This document shows positions 51,679 to 60,124 of a stretch of 64,000 nucleotides of DNA, one piece after another. Origin of the DNA: Senegalimassilia anaerobia JC110. GTDB lineage: Bacteria; Actinomycetota; Coriobacteriia; Coriobacteriales; Eggerthellaceae. The stretch is taken from NCBI RefSeq assembly GCF_000236865.1, contig NZ_HE611015.1, positions 213,983 through 277,982 on the forward strand. Direction: 5' to 3'. A program made the translations under genes and the position numbers. The notes under the pieces were generated by a model. That model saw nothing but the letters and a program-made list of their open reading frames with translations, was not told the origin of the DNA and made no database searches. The stretch's first letter is position 1; the number at the start of each line of letters is the position of its first letter.

Positions 51679-51737
51679 CGGCGCCGTCATCGCACCGGGA
51701 CCTGAGACGTCCTATGCGATGGCGGCGCCGCGATTTT
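51679..51737. terminator. Bidirectional terminator between the aminotransferase-like gene and copA
   Basis: A 16-bp stem with one G-T pair (51679-51694 with 51715-51730) and a 20-base loop, flanked by GAAAA on the left and GATTTTG on the right. It suits the convergent genes on both sides. Confidence 0.75.
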
Positions 51738-51758
51738 GCGAGTCCGGAAACGACCCGT

Positions 51759-51968
51759 CTACTCGATGCCCTTCACCTCGTAGCCGGCTTCGACAACGGC
51801 GTTCACGAGCACGGTATCGTCCACCGCATCGGCAAGCTTCGCAACGGCGGTGCCGGCATCAAGGTCGACGACGGCCTCCGACACGCCCTCTACGTCCTCG
51901 AGCGCCTTCTTCACATGGGCGACGCACTTCGGGCACATCATACCCTCGACGGTGAGCTTCTTTTCCAT
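51759..51968 (-). CDS. Possible internal translation product: CopZ-like copper chaperone
   Basis: Inside copA the in-frame ATG at 51968 is preceded by AAGGAGA with a 5-6 base gap, an excellent ribosome-binding site. From it 69 residues would be made: a complete HMA domain (KLTVEGMMCPKCVAHVKKAL) to the common stop. So the fused domain may also be made as a free chaperone. Production is inferred from the signal only. Confidence 0.45.
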   Translation of the reverse strand: MEKKLTVEGMMCPKCVAHVKKALEDVEGVSEAVVDLDAGTAVAKLADAVDDTVLVNAVVEAGYEVKGIE

Positions 51969-54374
51969 GATGATCTCCTTATCCGCGGGCGCACCCGCAT
52001 CGATTGCCTGGATATCCTGCTCGGATGCGGTTGCATCCGTAGCTTCTTCCTCAATGTCGCATTGCGTTGCGGCGATTTGCTGCGCAGCATCCGAGCTGAA
52101 CCGGGGCTTCCACGAACGCAAACGCAACGCATTCGACACCACGCACACGCTTGAGCAGCTCATAGCCGCCGCGGCGATCATGGGATTGAGCGTGAAACCG
52201 GCGAACGAGAACACGCCGGCAGCCACCGGGATGCATACCGCATTGTAAATCAACGCCCAGAACAGGTTCTGCTTGATATTGCGCAGCGTGGAGCGTGAAA
52301 GCTGTATGGCAGCGGGAACGTCCAGGACGTCAGAGCGCATGAGCACGACATCGGCGCTGTCGATGGCGATGTCGGTGCCCGCGCCGATGGCGATGCCCAC
52401 GTCTGCGCGGGCAAGCGCCGGGGCGTCGTTGATGCCGTCGCCGACCATGGCCACGCGTCCCTGTGCGGAAAGGCGGCGGATCTCGCGCTCCTTATCCTCG
52501 GGGAGCACGCCGGCTATCACCTCATCTGCGCCGACCAGGCGCTGGATAGCCTGCGCCGTGCGTTCGTTGTCGCCCGTGAGCATGACGGTGCGCAAGCCCA
52601 TGGCGCGCAACTCCTCAAGCGCGGCGGCGCTTGAGGGCTTGACGGTGTCGGCTACGGCGACAAGACCGCACACCTTGCCACCACAGGCGAAGAACAAGGG
52701 GGTTTTGCCCTCATCGGCAAACTCGCGGGCACGCGGCTCGAACGCGGAAGCGTCCACACCCGCTTGCTCCATCAACCTGGCATTGCCCGCCAACGCGCAC
52801 GCCCCGCCGACGTTTGCGCGTACGCCTCCGCCGGCAACCTGCTCAAAGGCCACGACCGGTTGAACCTGTCCACCGGCGGCTTCCGCCCAAGCTGCAACGG
52901 CTTGGGCAAGCGGATGCTCGCTGCGCTGCTCGATGGAAAGCGCAAGACCGGCAAGGCCCCGCTCATCCACGCCGTAGGCGCACACGATGTCGGTGACCAC
53001 GGGCTTACCCGTTGTGATGGTTCCCGTCTTGTCGAACACGACTGTTTTAACATCATGGGCGACCTCGAGCGCCTCGGCCGACTTCACCAAGATGCCGCTG
53101 GAAGCCCCGCGACCCGTTCCCACCATAATGGCAGTTGGCGTGGCAAGGCCGAGCGCGCAGGGGCAGCTGATCACAAGCACGGAGATAGCGTGCGTGAGCG
53201 CCGTGGACACATCGGCGGAGAGCACCATCCACACGAGGAACGTCGCAACCGCGATAACGATGACGGCGGGGACGAACACGCCGGCTATCTTGTCCGCGAT
53301 CTTCTCGATGGGGGCCTTGGTGGAGGTGGCCTCGTCGACAAGACGGATGATGCCCGCAAGCGTGGTGTCGGCGCCGACGCGGTCAGCCCTCATGACGAAC
53401 CACCCGGACTTGTTCAGGGTAGCGCCCGTGACGGTATCGCCGGCGTGTTTGCCGACCGGCACGCTCTCGCCGGTGATGACCGACTCGTCCACCACGCCGT
53501 CGCCTTCGATGACGATGCCGTCGACGGGCACGCTCTGACCGGCCTTGACCTCGAGCATGTCGCCAACGCGGACCTGCTCGACCGGCACCTGCTCAACGCC
53601 GCCATCCGGTGTGCGCCGCGCGGCCTCCTTCGGCGTCAGGTCCATGAGCTTGGCGATGGCGTCGGTGGTCTTGCCCTTCGCCCTCGCCTCGAAGTACTTG
53701 CCAAGCGTGATGAGCATCAAGATCATGGCAGCGGATTCGAAGTACAGGTCCATAGCCGCCGCATGCGCGAAATCGATATCCCCATGGCCCATGCCCCAGC
53801 CGATGCGGTAGATGGCGGCAATGCCATATATGGTAGATGCGGCAGAACCGAGCGCGATGAGCGAATCCATGTTCGGCGCGCCGTGGGCAAGCGTTTTGAA
53901 GCCCACACGGAAAAACTTGAAGTTCACGAAGATGACGGGCAGCAGCAGCAGGAATTGGGTAAACGCGAACGTGAGCATGTTCTCGTGGCCCAAGAAGACC
54001 CCGGGCAGCGGCCAGCCGAACATATGCCCCATCGACAGATAGAACAACGGGATGGTGAAGCAGAAGCTCACGATGAGGCGCATGCGAACCCTTTTCGCTT
54101 CCGCGGCGGGATCGTTCATCGTCTGCACAGGCTGCTGCACGTTAGCGGACGAAGCCCCTGCCTCAGGCCGCGGATATGCGCCGTAGCCCGCCTTCTCTAC
54201 CGCCGCGGAAACAGCGGCAAGGGTGGCAGCTTCGCCATCGAAATCCACTTCCATGCTGTTCTTCAGCAGGTTCACTGACACTGAGGCTATGCCCGGGACG
54301 TTTGCCGCGGCCTTCTCGACACGCGCCGAGCATGCGGCGCACGTCATGCCGGTCACGTCGAATGTACGTTTCAT
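51759..54374 (-). CDS. copA: Copper-exporting P1B-type ATPase with N- and C-terminal HMA domains
   Basis: 871 residues. N-terminal HMA (Cys12-x-x-Cys15), membrane domain, phosphatase TGES (VITGESVPVGKH), ion-site Cys404-Pro-Cys406 (SCPCALGLATP), phosphorylated Asp448 (DKTGTIT) and hinge GDGINDAPAL. After the last helices (normal end near residue 760) a linker and a second HMA follow (from Met803; Cys814-x-x-Cys817, VEGMMCPKC). This C-terminal domain is a CopZ chaperone fused to the pump. Exports Cu(I). Follows csoR on the same strand. Confidence 0.95.
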   Translation of the reverse strand: MKRTFDVTGMTCAACSARVEKAAANVPGIASVSVNLLKNSMEVDFDGEAATLAAVSAAVEKAGYGAYPRPEAGASSANVQQPVQTMNDPAAEAKRVRMRLIVSFCFTIPLFYLSMGHMFGWPLPGVFLGHENMLTFAFTQFLLLLPVIFVNFKFFRVGFKTLAHGAPNMDSLIALGSAASTIYGIAAIYRIGWGMGHGDIDFAHAAAMDLYFESAAMILMLITLGKYFEARAKGKTTDAIAKLMDLTPKEAARRTPDGGVEQVPVEQVRVGDMLEVKAGQSVPVDGIVIEGDGVVDESVITGESVPVGKHAGDTVTGATLNKSGWFVMRADRVGADTTLAGIIRLVDEATSTKAPIEKIADKIAGVFVPAVIVIAVATFLVWMVLSADVSTALTHAISVLVISCPCALGLATPTAIMVGTGRGASSGILVKSAEALEVAHDVKTVVFDKTGTITTGKPVVTDIVCAYGVDERGLAGLALSIEQRSEHPLAQAVAAWAEAAGGQVQPVVAFEQVAGGGVRANVGGACALAGNARLMEQAGVDASAFEPRAREFADEGKTPLFFACGGKVCGLVAVADTVKPSSAAALEELRAMGLRTVMLTGDNERTAQAIQRLVGADEVIAGVLPEDKEREIRRLSAQGRVAMVGDGINDAPALARADVGIAIGAGTDIAIDSADVVLMRSDVLDVPAAIQLSRSTLRNIKQNLFWALIYNAVCIPVAAGVFSFAGFTLNPMIAAAAMSCSSVCVVSNALRLRSWKPRFSSDAAQQIAATQCDIEEEATDATASEQDIQAIDAGAPADKEIIMEKKLTVEGMMCPKCVAHVKKALEDVEGVSEAVVDLDAGTAVAKLADAVDDTVLVNAVVEAGYEVKGIE

Positions 54375-54394
54375 GCTTGTCCTTCTTCCGGCGC

Positions 54395-54727
54395 TTATCG
54401 CGCGAATTTCTTGATGAGCTGCATGGCTTCATCGATGATCTGCGTATTGCCTTGCTCGATTTGCTCGACCACGCAGGTTTCCAGGTGATTTTGCAGCAAG
54501 ATGGCGGAAATGCTGTGCACGGCGCTTTCGGCGGCGGAGAGCTGTATGAGCACGTCGCCGCAATAACGATTGTCGTCGATCATCGTTTTCACGCCGTTGA
54601 GCTGGCCTATCACGCGATTCAGCCGTTTTTGCAAGTCATCTTGCATCTGCTGACTGCGCGGCGTGGCCTTGTGATGGCAACCGCAAGCCTTTTGCGTACC
54701 CTGGCTATCGGGCGAATCTTCGCTCAT
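54395..54727 (-). CDS. csoR: CsoR-family copper-sensing repressor
   Basis: 110 residues from ATG 54727. DUF156/CsoR helix bundle: RLNRVIGQLNGVKTMIDDNRYCGDVLIQLSAAESAV, with the Cys-His-Cys copper site as YCGD plus NHLETC. An N-terminal tail holds CGCHH, extra potential ligands. Released from DNA by Cu(I). It precedes copA by 20 bases, and two CsoR-type palindromes lie in its promoter. Confidence 0.93.
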   Translation of the reverse strand: MSEDSPDSQGTQKACGCHHKATPRSQQMQDDLQKRLNRVIGQLNGVKTMIDDNRYCGDVLIQLSAAESAVHSISAILLQNHLETCVVEQIEQGNTQIIDEAMQLIKKFAR

Positions 54728-54777
54728 GAAGCATCCTTCCAATCGGAGCGCACCAAGGGGACATACAGCGATTCGCA

Positions 54778-54836
54778 TATACCCCCATAGGGCATGTATA
54801 TCATGCTTAGTATATGCCCCCGAGGGGTATAGTCAA
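54778..54836 (-). promoter_or_regulatory. csoR-copA promoter with two CsoR-type operators
   Basis: Minus-strand TTGACT (54831-54836), 16-base spacer and TATACT (54809-54814). The palindrome TATGCCCCCGAGGGGTAT (54813-54830) fills the spacer exactly; a second, ATACCCCCATAGGGCATGTAT-like site (54777-54797) lies downstream in the leader. Both match the known G/C-tract CsoR operator plan. Confidence 0.85.
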
Positions 54837-54908
54837 GCAAAAGGTTTACGCAATGATACTTAATACGCAACGCGAACGCAGGTCGGTTTCGCGATATCGC
54901 AAAACCAG

Positions 54909-54953
54909 TTGACAAGCATGCGCTGCAGACTATACTTATGAACAGTTGCTCAT
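54909..54953 (+). promoter_or_regulatory. Promoter and SmtB/ArsR-type operator of the cadmium/zinc operon
   Basis: TTGACA (54909-54914), a 16-base spacer and TATACT (54931-54936). Right behind it ATGAACAGTTGCTCAT (54938-54953) is an imperfect palindrome (ATGARCA-N2-TGYTCAT), the form bound by CadC/SmtB repressors. The operator would cover the transcription start. Confidence 0.82.
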
Positions 54954-54985
54954 ATGTTTAGCAGTTAGCTGAAAGGATCGCAACC

Positions 54986-55462
54986 ATGGCAAACCAGGAG
55001 ATGGCCGCGTCCACGTTGCACTCGATGCAAAGCGGCGCAGCGGCTACCGACCAGCCATCGGTCATGGAAACCGAACACCGGTGCACCCCCGCTGACGCCC
55101 TGCCAGCCCAAAACCCGCAGACCGACGATTGCCCATGCGGATGCAACCGCCAGGAAACGCAGCAACGCTTCGACACCATGCCCGACGAGGAGCTGCTCTA
55201 CGATTTGGCCGACCTGTTCAAGGTGTTCGCCGATACCACCCGCATCAAGATCCTGTTCGCGCTGATGGCGCGTCCCATGCCCGTGGGCGAGCTGGCCGAG
55301 GCCATCGGCGCCACGCAATCCGCGGTATCCCACCAGCTACGCCAGCTTAAGCAAGCCCACCTGGTGAAGTTCCAGCGCGACGGCAAATCCGTCATCTATT
55401 CCCTATCGGACGACCACGTGTACACCATGCTTGCACAAGGCATGACCCATATCTGCGAATAG
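54986..55462 (+). CDS. ArsR/SmtB-family metal-responsive repressor
   Basis: 158 residues. The N-terminal 55 residues carry His and Cys (TEHRCTP, DDCPCGCN), likely metal ligands as in CadC. The winged helix follows (LADLFKVFADTTRIKILFALM, ELAEAIGATQSAVSHQLRQLKQAHLVKFQRDGKSVIYSL). A CadC-like DxCxC pattern near 48-53 suggests Cd/Pb/Zn sensing. First gene of the operon with the HMA protein and P-type ATPase. Confidence 0.93.
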   Translation: MANQEMAASTLHSMQSGAAATDQPSVMETEHRCTPADALPAQNPQTDDCPCGCNRQETQQRFDTMPDEELLYDLADLFKVFADTTRIKILFALMARPMPVGELAEAIGATQSAVSHQLRQLKQAHLVKFQRDGKSVIYSLSDDHVYTMLAQGMTHICE

Positions 55463-55516
55463 CCGGGCACGCGCCCGAAACCATTCGACCCCATCCACCA
55501 AGCGAAAGGAACCATT

Positions 55517-55735
55517 ATGCGAAAGACGTTCAAACTCGAGGAGCTCGACTGCGCCAACTGCGGAGCGAAGATCGAAGCGGGAATCAAGCAGATCGAAGGC
55601 GTGAACGACGCCAAGGTCACCTTCATGACCCAGAAGCTCATGATCGACGCCGATGATGCCCGGTTCGACCAGATCGTCGACGAAGCTCAAAAGGTTGCCC
55701 ACAAGTTCGAGCCCGACTGCGACATCGTTCGTTAA
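55517..55735 (+). CDS. Stand-alone heavy-metal-associated (HMA) domain protein
   Basis: 72 residues: ferredoxin-like HMA fold with metal-binding LDCANCGAKI (Cys at about 11 and 14) and an extra Cys near the end (EPDCDIVR). GAAAGGA precedes ATG 55517. The ATPase encoded next lacks an N-terminal HMA domain, so this protein is probably its detached metal-binding domain. Middle gene of the operon. Confidence 0.92.
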   Translation: MRKTFKLEELDCANCGAKIEAGIKQIEGVNDAKVTFMTQKLMIDADDARFDQIVDEAQKVAHKFEPDCDIVR

Positions 55736-55775
55736 GCAAGCCGGGCGCAAGCTGCCTACATAAGGAATCGCTACC

Positions 55776-57695
55776 ATGAACAAAAAGCAACGAAAGTGGC
55801 GCAACCGCATCTTGGTCGCGTTGGCCCTGTTCGCCGTCATCTTCGCCACCGAGCACCTGCTGCCGCTGGCCGATATGCTAGGCAGCGAGGCCGCTGCGGT
55901 CTACCTGCTGTTCGCGTTGTACCTGGTGCCCTACCTCATCGCCGGCCACGATGTGCTGCTGCGGGCAGCCAGCAACATCAAAAACGGCCAAGTGTTCGAC
56001 GAGAACCTGCTCATGGCCATCGCCACCATTGGCGCATTCGCCATGATCGCGTTCCCCGACGCGGAGCCTTCGATGGCGGAAGGTTGCGCCGTGATGCTGT
56101 TCTACCAGATCGGCGAGCTGTTCCAAAGCTACGCCGTGGGCAAATCGCGCAAATCCATCGCATCCATGATGGACATTGCGCCCGATTACGCCAACATCGA
56201 GCGTGACGGCGAACTTGCGCAGGTCGATCCAGCCGAAGTGGCCATCGGCGACGTCATCGTGGTGAAGCCCGGCGAGCGCGTGCCCATCGACGGCACCGTC
56301 ATCGAAGGAGCAAGCCAGCTTGACACCGCTGCGCTCACCGGCGAGTCCGTTCCGCGCCATGTGGAAGCCGGCATGGACGTCATCAGCGGTTGCGTGAACA
56401 TGACCGGCCTTCTGCGCGTTCGCACGCAGAAGCCCTTCGGCGAGTCAACCGTCAGCCGCATCCTTGAGCTGGTGGAAAACGCCGCGGAGAAGAAGGCTCG
56501 CACAGAGAACTTCATCACCCGCTTCGCCCGCTACTACACCCCCACCGTCACGGGGCTTGCCCTGCTGCTTGCCATCATCCCGCCGCTTTTGGGCATGGGC
56601 GCCTGGAGCGATTGGATTTTGCGCGGCCTCACCTTCCTGGTGGTCAGCTGCCCGTGCGCGCTCGTCATCAGCGTGCCGCTGTCGTTCTTCGGCGGCATCG
56701 GCGGCGCCAGCAAGCTTGGCGTGCTGGTCAAGGGCAGCAACTATCTTGAGGCGCTTGCCAAGGTGGACACCGTGGTGTTCGACAAGACCGGCACGCTGAC
56801 CAACGGCACCTTCAACGTGGTGGCGGTGCATACCGAACACGACATCGACCCCGATTACCTGATGAGCTACGCGGCGCACGCGGAATCCTATTCGGACCAT
56901 CCCATCGCGCTGTCGGTCAAGGAAGCATATTCCGGCACGATCGACCAGGAACGCATCCATGACGTTCGCGAAGAGGCGGGCCATGGCGTGGCGGCCGTGA
57001 TCGACGAGCATGTGGTGCTGGTGGGCAATGACAAGCTCATGAACGCGAACGGCATGGATTACCATGATTGCGAGCTTACGGGCACGATCCTGCACGTTTC
57101 GATTGACGGACGCTACGCCGGCCACATCGTCATCGCCGACGTAGTGAAAGAAGATGCCGCCGAGGCCATCACGCGCCTTCACGCTGCAGGCGTGCGCAAA
57201 ACGGTCATGCTCACCGGCGACCGTGCCGAGGTGGCGCGCGCGGTGTCAAAACAGCTGGGCATCGACGAGTTCCACGCCCAACTGCTGCCCGCCGACAAGG
57301 TCGCCCAGGTCGAGCGCCTGCTGTCCGAGGAAGCCGACGGCGCGAACCTGGCCTTCGTAGGCGATGGGATCAACGATGCCCCGGTGCTCACCCGCGCCGA
57401 CGTGGGCATCGCCATGGGAGCAATGGGCTCGGATGCCGCCATCGAGGCCGCTGATGTGGTGCTTATGGACGACAAGCCCTCCAACATCTCGCGCGCCATC
57501 GGCCTGGCGCGGCGCACCATGCGCATCGTGTGGCAGAACATCGTGTTCGCCTTGGGCGTCAAGCTCGCCGTGCTCGTGCTGGCCGCGGTGGGCATCGCGA
57601 ACATGTGGCTAGCGGTGTTCGCCGACGTGGGCGTGGCGATCCTTGCCATCCTCAACGCCATGCGCTGCATGAACGTGAAGGGGTTGCGCAAGTAG
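55776..57695 (+). CDS. Cd/Zn/Pb-exporting P1B-type ATPase
   Basis: 639 residues, shorter than usual because no HMA domain precedes the membrane part. Motifs: TGESVPRHVEAG, Cys292-Pro-Cys294 (SCPCALVISVPLSFFGGIGG, the VISVPL form typical of Zn/Cd pumps), Asp336 (DKTGTL), HP locus (SDHPIALSV) and GDGINDAPVL. The C-terminal helix contains K-L-A near ALGVKLAVLVL, the lysine found in ZntA/CadA. Exports divalent soft metals. Regulated by the ArsR-type repressor two genes upstream. Confidence 0.94.
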   Translation: MNKKQRKWRNRILVALALFAVIFATEHLLPLADMLGSEAAAVYLLFALYLVPYLIAGHDVLLRAASNIKNGQVFDENLLMAIATIGAFAMIAFPDAEPSMAEGCAVMLFYQIGELFQSYAVGKSRKSIASMMDIAPDYANIERDGELAQVDPAEVAIGDVIVVKPGERVPIDGTVIEGASQLDTAALTGESVPRHVEAGMDVISGCVNMTGLLRVRTQKPFGESTVSRILELVENAAEKKARTENFITRFARYYTPTVTGLALLLAIIPPLLGMGAWSDWILRGLTFLVVSCPCALVISVPLSFFGGIGGASKLGVLVKGSNYLEALAKVDTVVFDKTGTLTNGTFNVVAVHTEHDIDPDYLMSYAAHAESYSDHPIALSVKEAYSGTIDQERIHDVREEAGHGVAAVIDEHVVLVGNDKLMNANGMDYHDCELTGTILHVSIDGRYAGHIVIADVVKEDAAEAITRLHAAGVRKTVMLTGDRAEVARAVSKQLGIDEFHAQLLPADKVAQVERLLSEEADGANLAFVGDGINDAPVLTRADVGIAMGAMGSDAAIEAADVVLMDDKPSNISRAIGLARRTMRIVWQNIVFALGVKLAVLVLAAVGIANMWLAVFADVGVAILAILNAMRCMNVKGLRK

Positions 57696-57850
57696 CCGCC
57701 GAAAGCAAGCGCGCCGACAGCTGCGAAGCCTCGCGCAAACGCGTGCGACATGGCGCCCCCTCGTTCGGGAATCCCCGCACCAGGCGCAGTTTCGCAAGCG
57801 CATGACAAACGACGATCGCATCGTACACCGCTTTGCGTTACCTATTTATG

Positions 57851-57885
57851 GAGAGGCCGCCCGCAATCGGGCGGCCTCTCTACGC
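57851..57885 (+). terminator. Terminator after the P-type ATPase
   Basis: GAGAGGCCGCCCG (57851-57863) pairs with CGGGCGGCCTCTC (57868-57880), loop CAAT. The stem is very strong; the following sequence is only weakly T-rich (TACG). Lies 155 bases behind the ATPase stop, and just before the helD start. Confidence 0.7.
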
Positions 57886-57932
57886 TTGCGCTAAACTAGA
57901 ATGCCGAAATTTCGAGCGAAGGGTGGGCAGCT

Positions 57933-60104
57933 GTGGCCGACAACATGCAGGATAACCTCAACGAAACCGCATCCGACCAGGCATGCGACCCGGTCTTCCA
58001 ACAAGAGCAGGACCACCTGTCCGACACGTACGCCAAGCTTGAGGCCATAGCGAAAAACCTGTCGGAGAAGATGGAACGACGCCGCTGGCAGGCCGCCAAA
58101 GACAAAGACGACATGCAAGGCGAGGTCAAGCACAACTTCGCCAGCGACGGCGAAGCCCAGGAGACCTACGTCGACTACGCCGTGCTCAACAACCTTATCC
58201 GCGATTACAACCTTGAGCAGGACGCCGACAGCGAGCGCCTTGCCGCAGCCGCAAAGCTGCTCGAACAGCCCTACTTCGCCAAAATCAGCCTGGAGATGCG
58301 CACCGGCGCCCCGGCCAAGGACATCTACATCGGCCTTGCCGGCGTTGCCGACGAAAACTACCGCCGCATGGTGGTGGACTGGCGCAGCCCCGTTGCCGAG
58401 GTGTACTACAACCAGGAAAACGGCGCCACCTCCTACGAGGCCAACGGCCGCACCATCAAAGTCAACCTGCTCAACCGCCGTCAGTTCGACATCGAGGGCA
58501 AAACGCTTCGCGCGTATTTCGACTCCGATGTCGCCATCGAGGACTCGCTGCTGCTGCAATCGCTTTCCGCACAGCGCTCCGAGCACATGAAGGCCATCAC
58601 CGCCACCATCCAAAAAGAGCAGAACCTCATCATCCGCCACGAGGACGTGCCCGCATTGCTGGTCGCGGGCATCGCCGGCAGCGGCAAGACCAGCGTGCTG
58701 CTGCAGCGCATCGCGTACCTGTTCTACCGCAACCGCGGATCGCTCGACCCGCGCCAGGTGTTCTTGATCAGCCCCAACCCTGTGTTCGCGAAATACATCG
58801 AGAACGTGCTGCCGGACCTGGGCGAACGTAACCCGGAAACCATCACCTACCACGACTTGTGCGCCCGCCTGCTTCCCGCTGGCCGCAATCCGCAGGACAA
58901 GGAAAGCCCGCTTGAACTGCTATGGAAGATCGACCGCGCCGTCGAGGGCCTTCGCTTCGAGCTTGCGGACTTGCGCGACATCAAGTTCTACGGCGTACGC
59001 CTGGTATCGGCCGGCGCCATCATGCAGCTGATGCAGAAGTACCCCAACGTGCCGGCCGGCCCGCACCTGGTCACGTTGGTGCGCGAGGAACTGTTCAACC
59101 GCCTAGACGCGCGCCTGAAACAGATGGCTGCCACCGAAGCGGTGCAGGACGAGCTGTTATGTCTGTCGCTTGATGAGCAGGTGCGCCTGTTCAACGCGCC
59201 GTACGACCCGCAAACCGAGCAGGAAGCTCGCGACTGCGCGCTCGCTTATCTGCAGGAGCGCTTCGCAGGGGCGGTGCTTGCCATCGAGCGCGATGAGTGG
59301 CTGCGCATCGACCGCATCGGCATGCGCCTGCTCGGCGTAGAGAACCTACCCGTGAGCGCATGGCTGTACCTGAACATGGCCGTCACCGGCCTGGGAAATC
59401 CTGATGCGCGCTACGTCATGATCGACGAGGTGCAGGACTATACGCCCGACCAGCTGGCAGTCATGGCCCGCTTTTTCCGCCGCGCACACTTCATGCTGCT
59501 CGGCGACCCCCATCAGGCCATCCGTCCGGAAACGGCATCCTACGAGCAGATCCGTGAGGTGTTCGAGTGCCTGCGCGGCTCCATCGAGGATTGCCAGCTG
59601 TTGACCAGCTATCGCTCCACGCCCGAGATCACGGCGCTGTTCGCGGGCCTTTTGCCCGAAAGCGAGCGCATGCAGATTTCGGCTGTGCAGCGCGCCGACC
59701 AACCGCCGGCGCTGGTCGCCTGTCCCACCGAGGAGGACTACGAGCAGAACCTGCGCCGCGTGATTCGCGAAGCATCCGACTACGACGGGCTCACCGCCGT
59801 GGTGGTGCCCTGGAAAAGCCAGCTCAAGCGCTTGCAGAAACTGCTCGGCGACGACACTCCGCAGATCATCGGCCAGGATAGGCGCCTGCCGTCCTCCGGC
59901 GTGCTGGCGCTCACCCTGCCGCTGGCGAAGGGCTTGGAATTCGATCACGTCATCATCCCCGACGCCGGCGCCAGCCTGTTCCCTGCGAACGACCACGTGG
60001 CGCAGAACCGCCTTTACACCACGATAAGCCGCGCAACCCGCACCATCACCATCCTGTCCAACGGCCCGCTCACCCCGCTGCTGGATTTCACGCACCAGAA
60101 CTGA
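57933..60104 (+). CDS. helD: HelD-like UvrD/Rep-type helicase
   Basis: 723 residues from GTG 57933. N-terminal coiled-coil arm (10-75), then HelD-specific region (YIGLAGVADENYRRMVVDWRSPVAEVYYN), Walker A AGIAGSGKTSVLL (about 245-257), Walker B VMIDEVQDYTPDQL, motif SYRST and C-terminal TTISRATRTI. HelD proteins bind RNA polymerase and recycle stalled or DNA-bound enzyme; the HelR branch in actinobacteria removes rifamycins. Which role applies is not decidable here. Followed after 20 bases by an ABC exporter. Confidence 0.9.
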   Translation: MADNMQDNLNETASDQACDPVFQQEQDHLSDTYAKLEAIAKNLSEKMERRRWQAAKDKDDMQGEVKHNFASDGEAQETYVDYAVLNNLIRDYNLEQDADSERLAAAAKLLEQPYFAKISLEMRTGAPAKDIYIGLAGVADENYRRMVVDWRSPVAEVYYNQENGATSYEANGRTIKVNLLNRRQFDIEGKTLRAYFDSDVAIEDSLLLQSLSAQRSEHMKAITATIQKEQNLIIRHEDVPALLVAGIAGSGKTSVLLQRIAYLFYRNRGSLDPRQVFLISPNPVFAKYIENVLPDLGERNPETITYHDLCARLLPAGRNPQDKESPLELLWKIDRAVEGLRFELADLRDIKFYGVRLVSAGAIMQLMQKYPNVPAGPHLVTLVREELFNRLDARLKQMAATEAVQDELLCLSLDEQVRLFNAPYDPQTEQEARDCALAYLQERFAGAVLAIERDEWLRIDRIGMRLLGVENLPVSAWLYLNMAVTGLGNPDARYVMIDEVQDYTPDQLAVMARFFRRAHFMLLGDPHQAIRPETASYEQIREVFECLRGSIEDCQLLTSYRSTPEITALFAGLLPESERMQISAVQRADQPPALVACPTEEDYEQNLRRVIREASDYDGLTAVVVPWKSQLKRLQKLLGDDTPQIIGQDRRLPSSGVLALTLPLAKGLEFDHVIIPDAGASLFPANDHVAQNRLYTTISRATRTITILSNGPLTPLLDFTHQN

Positions 60105-60124
60105 TACGCACTCGAAGGAGCCTC

